NCBI GenBank assembly: GCA_905147135.1
Contig: LR990057.1
Span: forward strand, 5,766,001 to 5,830,000
Direction of reading: 5' to 3'
Source of the DNA: Blastobasis lacticolella
Lineage: Eukaryota; Arthropoda; Insecta; Lepidoptera; Blastobasidae
Length of the DNA stretch: 64,000 nt
Shown: positions 13,534 to 26,300 of the stretch, in pieces
How positions within the stretch are numbered: the first letter of the stretch is position 1
How the letters are laid out: the number at the start of each line of letters is the position of its first letter
Notes under the pieces: model-generated
What the model was told of the DNA's origin: nothing
Databases searched by the model: none
What the model saw: only the letters and a program-made list of their open reading frames with translations
Made by a program: the position numbers and the translations under genes

Positions 13534-14906
13534 CAGACCCTTTCGTCCCATTTCGTAGCTAAAATTCCGACAGGTAATTCCCTCACGGCCGAGATTAATA
13601 TTCCAGCCGTGCGACCATCGGAAACGGCGAGGTGAATGGCTCGGTTGTCACCAACGCTGGCACATGGCCCGCCACGCTCGCCGCTCACCCACTGAAGGAA
13701 AGTTTACAAATACCAGCCATGTTTTCAAACATGCGGCCATTCCAAGTCGAGATGCCTCAGTATTTTCAAACAAACACCAATCACAATAAGCAGTGAGAGA
13801 TCCCGTATCCTATTAGTATTGTGAACGGCGATGTTTGTGTTAATTAAATTATTGATGTGCGCTTATGTAATGCAAGTGATGCGAATGTTGACTGTGTTTT
13901 CTTTGGCAAGTTGATGCCGTTTGTAATTTTGTTCTTCCGTCTGTCTTTAATGAAGTCCAGAATGGTGGTAGGCGGCCTGTCTTCTGCCTGCCTACCCGCG
14001 TTCTGGATTGGAATTTTTTCTTTATCTGTAGCTAGTTATGTAGTTTGGTTAGAGTAAGGTATTTTTACTAGATTATTTTTACTTAAACCGCTTTGGATTT
14101 TTTTATATTAGTTCTTAATTTTGTTCCTAAAAAATTAGAGTTTCCATTAGTAATTTAACTGTTATGTTATGCTATAGACATCAAAAATTACATTACGAAA
14201 TCAATTGAGAAAGACCACCATCGAACGAATGGTCTAATTCAAGAATGGTATTGTATGCCAATTATTAACCTTCAAATACAGGAACTTCCCATTAGAATAG
14301 ATAAAAAAAATCCATCTCAATTTAATCTCCACCTGAGAACATTATTAACTCAATGATCGCTTCATCACGCCTGAGATGAAAAGCGTGCATCAAAAGGTAC
14401 ACAAGAAATCCCACATCATGCATTAAACATCCTATAGAGCTGTTGGAACAATGTGCATTATGTTTTACCCGCAGGAATCGATTGGTTACATTACTTGCGC
14501 GATCGAAGACAATGAGACCGGCTTTCCATTGAACCAGGCATCCGTTGCTAGAGACTTTCTTCTCATGCCTTGATAGGCAACACGTATAAACAAAGCTCAT
14601 ACAATACAATGGTTATTGAATGATGCATTTATTGAAAGAGACTGATTCTAGGTTTGAGCTTAGCTAGAGGTTGACTCTATTTTGGCTTACGTATACTCGT
14701 ACATAAGCCATCATCGTCTTGGCGTTAAATTTCGGTTTTATTCTCCTAGGTCCGGCTACCTACTCCTCTTGGTTCACTACATAAGTTACATAAGGACAGT
14801 CAGCTGCAGAGAGAACTTACCCCTCTACCGTAAACCAGGGGACGTACCGTATGTTTGCTAGGGGGGTCCATTGACCAAGCAGTTGAATGTACATGTGTTT
14901 TTTTTG

Positions 14907-14936
14907 TGAAACTAAAGAGGAGCCTCTTTAGTTTCA
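14907..14936. repeat. Perfect 14-bp hairpin
   Basis: tgaaactaaagagg (14907-14920) and its exact reverse complement (14923-14936) are separated by 2 nt. A T-run precedes it. It could be a small MITE footprint. No function is assigned. Confidence 0.6.
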
Positions 14937-15609
14937 AAAGAAAAATGATCTATAAACCCCGTTACGGCTTTATTAAATGCATAATCGAAGTTAATTTATG
15001 ACAAGGGTACTGATACTAGTTCATTGTTTAGATCGGCTTAGTTATAGTGTCTCTCTCCATTACCGTTACTAAACTATCACCGCAAGAAAAAAGATTAGTC
15101 ACAGCCAATAATAAATTAGCCAGCAATCATTTTGAAAAGCGCTCAATGGGAGTTGGTTGACCTCGGCTAAGAAGGTTTCTCGTCAGTCAGTGTTTTAGCC
15201 TTCGGGTCGCCGGGTACAATTTTGATTGCAAAAACTTGCGGTACTCTTTATGTTGTTTCTAGTTTTTGTAATTGTTTAACAATTTTGTAGACACGGCAAT
15301 TTTTTGTAAAGGCTGCACCTTGTCTTGCCGGTTAAGCGTCACGTCTACCGATGGTTGTAGGTCTCTCTAGAGCGTCCCTTATGTGTTTGTTACACGTGTA
15401 AGTTGTGCATTATCGGCTCCCTATTAGATCGATCTATGTGCATTTCTTTGCAGACAGACTTTTCTATGTTGATGACAACAAATCCTTGATAATGGTGACA
15501 AATTTGAGCCTTGTCACCACAAGGGATGGGCCTCCAGCCGAGTTGGAAAACGTAGTGTTGAAAATACACATGAAGGATTCTTACGACATTGCGGCAGGGC
15601 CGATCTAGA

Positions 15610-15766
15610 AGGCAGTTAGACAGTGGATACTAATCTTTACGTAGTATAACATAAAGTCGCTAATAGGGTGCGGGGGCGTGGTCGGACGTCCGACCAAGGT
15701 CGGCTCTCCCGCTCACATGAAAAGCGACTTTGTTTTATACTGCGTAAGGATTAGTACAAACTGCCT
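15610..15766. mobile_element. MITE-G with terminal inverted repeats of about 50 bp
   Basis: The left arm starts 'aggcagtt' and continues 'tactaatctttacgtagtat'. The right arm ends 'gcgtaaggattagta' and then 'caaactgcct'. The arms match with a handful of mismatches and end in 'aaagtcgct' / 'agcgacttt'. The interior has a small self-complementary motif, 'ggtcggacgtccgacc'. Confidence 0.6.
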
Positions 15767-16224
15767 AGCTGCCTCCTTTAAGAAAACGCTACTGTCCATT
15801 TTCTGGTTTACAGAGGTCCTATCTGATTTGCTTTTAAGATATTCGTCGTCTTATAGGTACGACATCTGTGAACAGCAGAAATTAGTACTACATTCTACTC
15901 TACAAGGCATCGCACGGCATTTTTTCGAAATTATATACAATCTGTGGAATGTGATACCTTCGTCATAGCGGTGACGCGCCTGCGCAATGCAGTGACTCAG
16001 AGGTGTAATATCGGTACTCGGTATATTGCATGGCGTTAACTTCGATTGTTACAAAATAATAATTCGTTATGTCAATTGCTTACAGTTTACATTGTAATTA
16101 TAACTTATGACTCACGCAGCTTGGGAATACAATTTTAATTTTGGTACAGTTCTTCCTGATTTTTTATTGCGTGCCTACGTAGGTAATTAAGTTTTATGTT
16201 CTTCATATCATGTTTATCTAGCTT

Positions 16225-16400
16225 GAAATAATGTTCTCAGACCATCATCATAATCTGAGCGGTCAATCCCGGCTTCTGTCCGGGTCCATTTTCCTGCTAT
16301 TTCCTCTACACTTCGCTCGGTCTTTGGCCTCCTCACGTCATAAGCCGTTGGCTCTCGCATCCAAGTCGGCGTTGTGTATCTTCTTCTTGATTCTGACAAT
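16225..16400 (-). mobile_element. RTE-like LINE tail fragment
   Basis: The minus strand carries the motif 'gagagccaacggcttatgac' and then 'ccaaagaccgagcgaagtgt', ending 'acagaagccgggattgaccg'. The same string recurs, diverged, near 36385-36480 (+), 37815-37900 (-), 38745-38870 (-), 42845-42930 (-) and 56495-56640 (+), which defines a LINE 3' family. The copy near 36.2 kb continues into RT coding sequence. Confidence 0.5.
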
Positions 16401-18019
16401 TCTTAAGCCGTTTAGATATAATAGATAATGTATAGTAGTTCTGCAGTTAGTAGTAATTTTTATTTTATTTCTTAAGGTAAGCCATCTGCTTTGTCAAAGC
16501 CTAAAGACTGTTAAGAGAAGCAGGCTCTAAATCGTTGAACTCTACAGATGTAGAGTTCTTTCTTCAAAGAACTGTTCAAACATTAAATAAAATTAAAAGA
16601 AAGTTATTTTTCCCTTCGCGCTCATTGCTGTGCGTAAACGATTCGGTCACTGTAGGCTCCAATGGAATACTCGTCTGAATGCGCTTGCGCACCGAAGCGC
16701 CAAAATACCCATTCGCTATAGATGCAAGTATAACTTGTCGCGTGGAAAAAAAAGGAACTAATTTTTATAGTACGTACTACTTGTCATTGTTTCGTATGGG
16801 TTTCTGTGTAGGAGGCGCCGCCATCGGAGCACCAACTTGCACTAGAAATATTTTGCCTTTGTCACGGTGACGGTGTGTCAATGCGCAGGCGCAATTAGAG
16901 CCATACTGCTAAACGTCTTGCTTTTTTTACGTTTCCATTGTGTATGGTGGCCTCCATTTGATAGAGTTTGATAACAAACACTACTTATAAGCGTCGATGT
17001 TGATCAATATTTTGTTATTTATTCAAGTATCCAGTAGGTCATATTTTATACTTTAGTCTTTATGTATGGCCGTAAACAAAGGGTACATATAAGATAGAAA
17101 AAACAACCAAACTGCTAAATGTAATACCAATAAGCCGTATTTTTTCATCTAAAGCCGATTAAACAAGCGCAATCTAAAACAAACACAAGTTCTTCGTTAT
17201 AAAAGAGGCTTTATATCGTACGTCTCTATTTTAAATAGAAATTTTATCATTGTAGAGTAAGCAAACACGTGGCGATAAGGTAATCGACACAACACAAGGT
17301 AGAGCAGGTAGAGCAAACAAAATGATCACGTCTCCCCTATTTTTTACGATTCACACTTGACTGCGTCCCCACAATGAATCCACCTGACATGTCGAACGAA
17401 CTGATAATATTCAATAGTTACAGCTATTGAAGTTTAAATAAATGTGTTTTCTACGCAAATACAGAATTTATTAACGTCAGTTGTGTTGTTTTTACGTTAT
17501 TTATAGTTATAATAACAGTAAAATTAGAAACATGTTTGCGGTAGAGCGTCGACACTGTCCGGTACAACATGATTTCCTGATGCTAGGTGGATTAGAAACG
17601 TGTCTAGCATAACAGGTAAATGAGGAAATCTATGGAATACATTTGGTTATAGTTTAATAAATAAATTGTTATTTTTAATAATGGCTTACATTTAAAAAAT
17701 ATGTCCTCTTAAGTTAAAAGTTACTTGACTTTTAATGTAGAGATTGCTTTACCATGGCGCGTCACTACATTGTAGAGTGGGTTGATCGCATACCTTGACT
17801 GTTGATTGCCGCCAAACAAACAAGAGGAAAGAAGCGGACGTAGCCGGCGCCAAAGCCTCCAACCCAAGGCTCTAACCACAAGAAAACTTGTTGTCACTAT
17901 TGCAAACACACCAGACACATATCACTTTACACACTTGAAAATCTGTCGCACAGTCAATCTAGCACTTGAGAATCACTGTATAGTCAGGTCGAAATATAAA
18001 GCACAGTTTTCGACTGCGT

Positions 18020-18240
18020 GAAAACAGGTTTTATTTACGAAAAGCCGCGGCTGACGCGCGACGACACACCTGTAATACGCGCTAGTTCCGCGGCGACTGA
18101 CCACGTTGTGGGAGCGAGACGGCGCGATGCCGCGCGAAAGAAAGAGATACACTATGACGTTGGCGCGACGCTGGGACGACCGCTAGCTCCGAAGTTCCGA
18201 ACGCACACTGTTCCACTTTCCCGGCATAAATGTTTCGAAT
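18020..18240. promoter_or_regulatory. GC/CpG-rich island, possible promoter
   Basis: About 220 bp rich in CpG sit in AT-rich surroundings, without simple-repeat character. On the minus strand there is a TCAGTC-type insect initiator near 18093, and downstream 'gcgtattacag' followed by GTGTGT, which could be a splice donor. No coding exon could be tied to it. It might be the noncoding first exon of a gene with a long intron. Confidence 0.3.
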
Positions 18241-18926
18241 TATAAAATCAAGCTTCGTGATGTATGCGTATTCGATGATTATAATTTCTTTCCATTAATG
18301 AGTTCTTCATTAATTAGTAGCGCGTAACCGTTGTGCCGATTGCCGGTACGGTGAAATGTATGGAATTTGGCTGGGACTTTTGTTTCCTTCCTTTCCGTGT
18401 GACCGTTACTTTGCGTGGGTGGATTCGAGAGTGTACTAGACCTAGGGGTATACTGCTTCATTGTTATTTCTTTGATCTTCATTGTGACTTGAGAGTAATT
18501 AAATGGAAGTAGTTCATCACATAAAACAAAATATTAGACACAAAACAGTTTATGGCTTCTGTCTAACTACCAAGTTGACGATAAAAGACAATTAAAAAAT
18601 GTTAATTGTGCATTCTGAGAAATGTACGAAAGTGTCAAGCTGTACATTCTCTACAAGTTGTCGATAAAAGACAATTTAAAAAAGGTTAAGTGTCTTTTTT
18701 CTCTCACAAAAATATCTACACGTCCATATGGTCAAACTCTACGTTCACCAGACAATATCACAACGTTCTTCCAGAAATAAGTTATTCTGTATTTTGTCTT
18801 TATGTTCATTACTATCTAGTATTTTCCCAGTGCACAATATTTTAAATTATTAAATAATAATTGTACAAATATTTTGTCGACCGCGTCCGGGTAAAAGCCC
18901 CACTGTGCGGCCGTACCTCCTCTTAC

Positions 18927-18991
18927 CTGGCACGGCTCCCCGCCCCCCGCCCCGCTCGCCATCCAACTGACATTCGCAGGCTCTCTATATA
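18927..18991 (-). promoter_or_regulatory. Candidate core promoter and short first exon
   Basis: On the minus strand TATATA (18991-18986) is followed by TCAGTT (18970-18965), a good match to the arthropod initiator. The GC-rich sequence then meets a strong splice donor, CAG|GTAAGA, after position 18927. The TATA-to-initiator distance, about 20 bp, is shorter than usual. No downstream exon was recognised. Confidence 0.25.
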
Positions 18992-19792
18992 CGTGACCAT
19001 GATCTCTTGCACTGAGTCATTCTGTGTGACGTTGAAAGGATTTCTAGCGTCGTTGCCAGATTTGTTTTCGGGTAAAGCGGGATTTTTATACCTTTTGAGT
19101 AAAGTGGGATCTTTACGTCGATAGTGGGGGGGATAAAAAACTCAAGTATTTTGAAATTGGGATAAAACGTTTCCGAGAAAGCAGTTTCAAGTTGTATCCA
19201 TAGTTGGACAATGCATTTGTTACTTCTGGTGTTTTTGATGTGACCATAGACGGCGGTGACCACTTTCCATCGGATGGTCCGCTTGCTTGTTTGTCATTAA
19301 AAAAACTTGTTGTAATTTTTTGGAAACTGGTTCGATTTCTGTGCACTTTCTGTTTACTGCTTCGTCCAAGGACAATTCGACATTTCTCCGGGCCAGGAGC
19401 CCATTTTTTAACGGTTTTTAATGATGATTGTCAGCATGAATAAGTCAATATTTAGTTTGACGCTGATTTTCCCTAATTTAAACCTTCATAGAAACATCGA
19501 AATCGAACGATGTCGACGTTGCCAATGTAATTTTTAAAATATTGAATATTTAAATACGGAAATTAAAATTAAATGCCTTTTGACTTGAGGCGAGCTGTTA
19601 AAAAATACCTGAGACAGTCTCGCGCGAGTCATTAAATTTTCAGTCAGGCAAAAATCGGAAGGTCTAGCAACGCTGGTTTCTACCAATGGCGTTAGGTAAA
19701 ATAGTAATAACATGTCGTATACCTCATAACATGGTATCATATTTTAGGGCATGAAAAAAGATCAGATTCCGATGGTTTTGATGTTGCTTATA

Positions 19793-19955
19793 AATAAACC
19801 ACTAAATATATTATATTATAATATATATTGTAAACTTTTAATTAATTGCGACCGGTTGCGGACATCATCTTCTGGCATTGTTTGTTTCTGGGAAACATAT
19901 ATCGTTATTAAACATAAAAATGTAAATATTGCCAGAAGGTGATGTCCGAAACCGG
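19793..19955. repeat. Fold-back element with long loop
   Basis: The arms contain 'gaccggttgcggacatcatc' + 'ttctggca' on the left and 'tgccagaaggtgatgtccga' + 'aaccggtt' on the right, with an AT-rich loop of about 55 bp. The arm core is clearly related to the arms of the perfect palindrome at 25821-25990. Confidence 0.65.
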
Positions 19956-20267
19956 TTACATATCTGATTCTCGGGACATGTATGGGACATGTCTTGAGAA
20001 TCAGTTCGGTGGCTTAGTTAGTGAAGCGCAACAGCTACGCTTCGACTTCAAATTCGTTCCGTGCCCAACCAGCGAATCTCGTGCAGACGAAAAAATGCTG
20101 ACCGATGTGAAATTCCCCGACCCATGAATTTTTGAAGTGGTCCAGCGGGTTCGATTCGAATGGATTTGGTCTCTTGTAATTTCTTATTTATTATTGCCAC
20201 CAAGCAACAATGGTTGCATTGTTGTGTTTCGATTTGAAGGATAAGGTAGTCAGCGCAATAACATTAG

Positions 20268-20405
20268 GCATGAGGCATTATCAAATTGAAACGATGAATT
20301 TTAATTTATGTTACGGGTCCGGGTGTTCTATGTATAATAAGTATGTATTTAAAAGTATTTATTGTAAGTTGCTTAGTTTGGGGCTAGATGGCGCTGTGTG
20401 AATTT
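20268..20405 (+). mobile_element. SINE-B body fragment
   Basis: The body of SINE-B with 'gaattttaatttatgttacg', 'gttctatgtataataagtat' and the terminal 'ctagatggcgctgtgtgaat'. The tRNA-like head is missing. Confidence 0.7.
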
Positions 20406-21231
20406 GTCCACGAATATTTGTTTATTCATTTATCATCGTAGTTCTCACAGTGACAATGCACCTGCAGTTCTTCATTTTTACCTCAACTGTGGCGAAGACC
20501 GAAAGGTGAGGTTAGGTGTTTGGCCTGGGTGTAAACCCCTTTGTAGGGTAGTAGGTACCTACTGCCTGCACGATGGTAGATAGATGTTATGTATCGACGA
20601 CTGCCACCACTTTCCATCAGGTGGACTGTCTGCTCATTTGTCACTGAGTTTTTAAAAAGTCTTAGAGCTATCTAGTCTTAGTACCTACTATCCATTTTTC
20701 ATCTACTTACGTTAGATTAATTGATGAGATGGATGTTAGTCCGCCATAGGTAGGTTTTTAGCAAACTCCACTTTTCTCTCAACAATAATAAATTACGAAG
20801 TTTTGGAAAGTTTTAATAGCCACATGCAAACAGCAAGCAACAAGTGTTTATAGCGTGATCTGAGCGCCTGCAACTTTTCATTGAGCTAATGTAACGATAT
20901 TTAAAATTGCTATGCTAAATATTGTGCACTTTTAATGACTAGACCAAAAAGTTTGGTATACCAGGGAGTAAGTTTATGGGCTAAACTTATTCATAAAGAT
21001 TTCTTTTTATCTACAGGATATCTGTGGACTTAAGTAATATTACGAATATTTTACTTAATCAAAGAAACATGTTTTAAATATTTAGCTATTAATGGCACAG
21101 CTATGTGGCCGACCAAAGAAAAAATTTATGCACTATGTGAATGGCGACATGTGAAAGGAGTGAACGCCGTGATGACTAGTGATAAAATGGTAAAATGTAA
21201 TTGAGAGAGACATTATTTCTTATGTTAATCG

Positions 21232-21420
21232 TAGACAGAGATAAACAGACAAGCGGACCACCTGATGAAAAGTGGTTACCGCTGCTTAAGGAAATGAGCA
21301 AATCCTGGGAAACGGGCTCTAGCAGCTAGTAGGCAAATACTAGCCTCCTTTGCTGCCAAAGCCACGCTTCCCCATGGATTATTGTAGACATTTCTCACCG
21401 ACAGAAAGGAACACAAGGTC
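21232..21420 (+). repeat. Repeat-C copy
   Basis: Contains 'acaagcggaccacctgatga', 'agtggttaccgctgcttaag' and 'ttgctgccaaagccacgctt'. It sits directly upstream of a LINE fragment. Confidence 0.6.
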
Positions 21421-21479
21421 AGTAAGAAATAACATTTCTCACTTCACTCGCTCAAATGCCTCCAAAGCCTTTTACCTAT

Positions 21480-21995
21480 ACAAATTAAGATCTCCCTTGT
21501 CGAAACGCTCCTCCCTATTCTAGATTACGCTGACTTTTGCTATTTGGATGCCACAGAAGAGCTACTAAACAAACTTCAGCGTCTGCAAAATTTCTGCATA
21601 ATGTTTATTTTTGGTCTACAAAAGTATGATCATACTATTTCTCTTTATATCTCTCGTTATCGATCGCAGTTCAAGTGGCTCCCGATTCGTTATCGTAGGA
21701 ACGTTCATGACCTTTCTATGCTCTACAATATCCTCAACAATACCTCTGCTCTCTCATATCTCAGCAACTCCGTCCACTTCTTCAGGGCCCAAGACAAGCC
21801 TTGTCGGTCCAATGTAAACTCATCATTTTCCATCCCAATCCGTCGTATCTGCGTTACTTTTGTCTAGCATCTCTCTTCTGTAGGCTGCTGAAAAATAATT
21901 CTTTTTAGAAATAAGCAGCGCCTGTTGTGTCTTTTATACTGTTATATTTCACTTTATATCATTATTGTGTACAATAAACAGTTTAATAAATTAAA
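21480..21995 (+). mobile_element. Jockey/CR1-like LINE 3' fragment (RT C-terminus and tail)
   Basis: A frame of about 130 codons starts before 21544 and reads LDYADFCY, ELLNKLQRLQNFC, then FKWLPIRYRRNVHDLSMLYN and YLSNSVHFF. These phrases are typical of the region after the catalytic core in jockey/CR1-type non-LTR reverse transcriptases (NKLQRVQN..., WL.. R R..H.L.L...I). It ends at a stop near 21865, and the remainder is frame-broken. The tail 'agcgcctgttgtgtctttta' to 'caataaacagtttaataaat' recurs at 43030-43125, which identifies the family's 3' end. It is a pseudogene fragment. Confidence 0.75.
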
Positions 21996-22070
21996 TAAAT
22001 AAATACAATACCATTTTAAATACATTGTATTGTTTGGCTGCTGTATTCTGTAAGATGGAGCGGTCGGTCG

Positions 22071-22395
22071 GTCGTCTGTGGCCGAGTGGTTAAGGTATCC
22101 GATTAGTAAGCGAGAGGTACCGGGTCGAATCCTGCGCCATGTACCAATGACTCTTTTCTGAGGTATGTACATTAGTTCTAACCGATGCTCTTACGTTGAG
22201 GGAAAATATCGTGATGAAACCTGCACATTCAGGCAACTAAATCATGACACTGATCCAACCTGATCAGGATCTGATGATCCAATCTAGTCAGGTGCCCCTG
22301 AATGTATTATACTGTAATTATCTGATCTGCCAAATCCTGGATCATAGTCAAGGCGGACTTTGGGCACAACCGAGACATTAACGCCAAGATGACTA
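22071..22395 (+). mobile_element. SINE-A copy, near full length
   Basis: The tRNA-like head starts 'gtctgtggccgagtggttaa' and contains an A-box-like and a degenerate B-box-like segment. The body has 'atgtaccaatgactcttttc' and the tail is 'acattaacgccaagatgact'. A further partial tail lies at 22497-22570. Confidence 0.75.
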
Positions 22396-23314
22396 TTCTA
22401 TAAAGTGGATGTACTTCTCCATCCGGACGGATACAATTCGAACAATGGATATCGCTACTATAATCTATTCTATAATATACTATATATACTAAATGGTAGT
22501 TGCTCTATTACAGTGAACCCCTGGCCGTCTCGCGCTAGAGCACAACAGGGATTATACGCCAAGATGATTATTTGTTTTATATCGCTACCTACGCTAGTAT
22601 GTAGTATGTTCTATCACTCATTATGTTGCGGCGACCCCACCTAATGGGAAAAGGCTGGGAAATGCGATAAATATACCAACATATGTACATAGTTAAGACA
22701 CCTATAAATTAGATACTCATTTGAATGCGCCCGTGGTTCTAAATTTAAAAACTTAAATTAATAGACCTATTGGTTTCAAACATCAATAAAATTGGTACAT
22801 TACTCAATTATCGTCGACGTCATGTCGTTTGCTATATAATAATCTACTCAAATTCAAATGTTGCAAATTTTAATAATTTTTAACTCAAGTCTAACTTTTT
22901 TTCAATGCATAATGAAATTAATAATTCTACACGTGCGTTACATAATCCGTCGTATCGAATAAGTACAACTACAAAGACTTTATAACCTAAACGCGTCAAA
23001 TCAAAGTGCGTAATCCAACACGACTTAGGGGAGACAATGAGCGTAGTCCCGGCCACGCGTATACAGATACGACGCCACGACAATCACCTTTCTGAATTAT
23101 TCCATTGAGGCAATTGAATACATAAACGCTCGTAGGGACCAGTCTGGCACAGCACTCTGCTGTAATCACACGCGTTGATAACGACAGTGTAGCTACGTGT
23201 CGTAAAGTAATAAAGTATCAAAAATTTCAAGCCACTTTCCGTTACTCGACGATCTCGGATGCGGTATCGAGAGAATTTTAAGGTGATTCGGAACAAACAA
23301 GTTTTACAGGAATC

Positions 23315-26300
23315 ATGGTGAGTTTTTAGTCCTTGGTTTTTAAGTGTGTTTATTAGTAACTCTATTTATGACCTCTCTGTGTCTACACTACGAAGTGTAA
23401 AGTATTTTATCAATTAACTACAGTTTGCTTTTAGTTGGTCTAAATGATATTTACCTATATAGAATAGTCTCACATTAATTACTATCCCTGTCCACGGAAT
23501 TAGAATGGATGTCAAAATTGGGTAATCCTGAGGTCCATGAACCCTGAATCTGTGGTGCTATATTTTGTGTCCATTCTGATTTTGTGGCCCGAGCAGGTTT
23601 TAATCCCGTCATACGATGTGAAACACAATAGGTAGTCTTTTCCAATGTTTATTGGAAGCAAGTTCGCGCTATTTCAATTTGAATTATGACTACAATGTTA
23701 CTTATTTCATTCCTGTCGCAGTGTGTTTCTTCGAGCGTTCTATTGACTAAATCAATAGCCGTCGAATTTCATTTATAGGCAAGCCTTATCTTAAGAGTTG
23801 CCCAGTCTACACAGCCGAGTTATTTATGATTGCCACCGGTAACGATCTTGTTATCAGCTATTTCCGTACATAGGCGTGACGACGTGTGATATAATAGATA
23901 TATTTTCCATCACACACTATCAGATATCGAAGGTATGGTGTAATGGTTAATTAACAGGTTTATGCAATAATGTCTGCGGTGAATTTTTTGTTTATAAACA
24001 AAGAAACGCATTTTTACGGAAATGTCATTTAATAAATGAGTCTGGCATTCTGCTAATCTGGCATTCTGCTAGTCTGGCATTCTGCTAATCTGGAATTTCA
24101 TTATTCTGGCATTCTCCAGGGCATTCTGCTAGTATGACATTCTGTTTGAATATAGACAGTGTTAAAATATTGGTCTTATTGTATTTTAATTCAGTTTTGA
24201 TTAAAACAGATCTACTTATAAGATTACCTTGTGCCTACACTAACTTGCGGTCATCCATCACTTTGCAGACTTCATAATTAGGTTCCTATATCATGTTTAA
24301 TCTTTGGTTGTTGCCATGCCAAAATGGAGATACAGATTTTTTGTAGAGAACGTTTTTATTCAGTTTAATTAATAGATTTATTACAAAAATAATTAAAAAT
24401 TACCCTAACAAAAAGAAAACACTTATTCGAACTACCCTAGAGATAACAATTTTTACCAAAATTCCCCGAAATTGTTAATCCTTTTTTTACAGTAGTTGTT
24501 AAACGGTTTTGTAGTATTCATGAATTAAATTTTCAATTATTCTTTATAAAACACCCTGGGGGTAAAAGGCGAGTCCTTTGCGCATAAGGGACAGCTAATG
24601 CTCCCTTCTTTTACCGAAACTGAATTTCGCTAAAAATACATCAAACACAGGACAATTTTCTAGAAGTGGCAATGTACTTATGCTCTAGTACTGTACATAG
24701 GTATCTACAATTATAATACTTGAAAAATTTTACCCGAGTCGTTATCGTTTCGAAGACTTCATTGGATACGTAAAACTATTGACGACAAAAATGGTAGAAA
24801 GAATGCATCATATAGTAAGGTACGTATCTCTCGACTTACCCCATGTCATAGTTCAAAGGAAACTGGGAGCTGAGATAACATCCGAATGGCACGAGCGAGA
24901 AACGGTCTTTCGAACCGCGTGTGGACTACGAGGGTCAACGTTATCGAGACTAAATATTAAGATTAAGTTATCTCTTTAATAATGGTATAAAGTACTAGTT
25001 ATTTACTCCTACACACAAAATAGAGAATAGTGTGGGCTTTACGTTCCATCTTGGCGTTAATGTCCTGGTTATGCTCTCGCGCACGTGGGCCCGGGGCCAA
25101 CCTTGACCATGATTCAGGATTTCGCAGATTAGATACTACAGTGGAACGACTGCCATCTGACCTCCGTGACCCTACTACCGGAGGAACCAGACCAGATTGG
25201 ATCACGGTTACACATGTAGTTACCTAAATGTGCAGGTTACATCGCGATGTTTTCCCTCACCGTGAGCATCGGCAAGTATTCAACTAATGTACGTGAAGTG
25301 TACGTAAAATTCGACACAGAGTACGTAAAGCGCCACGGCTTTACTTGCTCTCTGTTCATTTCAATAATTACACGCAATAAAGATTTTTATTCCTTATCTG
25401 TTCCAGTCGCTGAGCAGGTTCGGTGGAGTGCGGAGGCTATTCCTGCACTGTCTGGATAAACACCCTCTGCCCACCAACATGGCTGTCTACGGCTTGTTCT
25501 ACACCACCGCTGAAATCTCACACCAGACCGTCGCCAAGTATTTATCGGTGATTAGATATTACTTACTCTTTTGTAGAAGGTAACAGGCAAGCTGGCTACC
25601 TGATGGGTAGTTGTCACTTCTGCATGGTCATCAGAAAAACCCAGGTGCGTCACTGATGCGTTGCCCACCTCTAAAGAGATGTCTGATATATGTAATTCTT
25701 GAACGCTTGAAACGTTGTGACTGTGACCGCATTCCATATTAGAATAGTAAGAGTGAGAACGTTACTATTACATATTTAACACTTTGTGTTGTCACTTCAT
25801 GATGGAACTCCATTATTATGAATTAAATCACTTTTTGTACACTAGTTCCACTTTATTATATAATTTTTATTAAATTGCAACCGGTTTCGAATTACTCATC
25901 TTCAGGCAAAGATGAGTAATTCGAAACCGGTTGCAATTTAATAAAAATTATATAATAAAGTGGAACTAGTGTACAAAAAGTGATTTAATTCGTTACTATT
26001 ACAGTTCATAGAAGCTGTAGCAATCAGCACTGAACTGTAAGCTAGAGGGATCACAATCAGCAATGGTCGCAGTGATACTAGGACGTTTAGCATTGTAAAG
26101 CTGAAATGACACAAAAAAAAACCAAAATATTTCTTGGCAGCGGTGGGATTCGAACCCACGCCTCCGAAGAGACTGGTGCCTTAAACCAGCGCCTTAGACC
26201 GCTCGGCCACGCTACCTGATGCGTGTAGTTTCGAAAATTGGCATCAGTTAATGTTTACACATTATTCTAAAAATGTATAAATAGGTACAGTGTACACACA

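Larger units (their letters stand above)
1..23314. other. Intergenic block, repeat-rich, no coding gene recognised
   Basis: I found no exon with family resemblance, consistent frame and good splice sites in this block. Recognised repeats are listed separately. Stretches where I see nothing identifiable are about 753-1560, 2173-3950, 4280-5310, 5520-6587, 6841-7830, 7965-9405, 13540-15600 (apart from a small hairpin at 14907), 16405-18000, 20650-21230 and 22580-23310. GC-rich islands inside otherwise AT-rich DNA occur at about 2950-3110, 7570-7660 and 13570-13690. They could be regulatory, but no core promoter is evident. Short open frames here (60-110 codons) look like chance or transposon remnants. 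The block may be a long first intron of a gene that extends out of the window. Confidence 0.6.
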
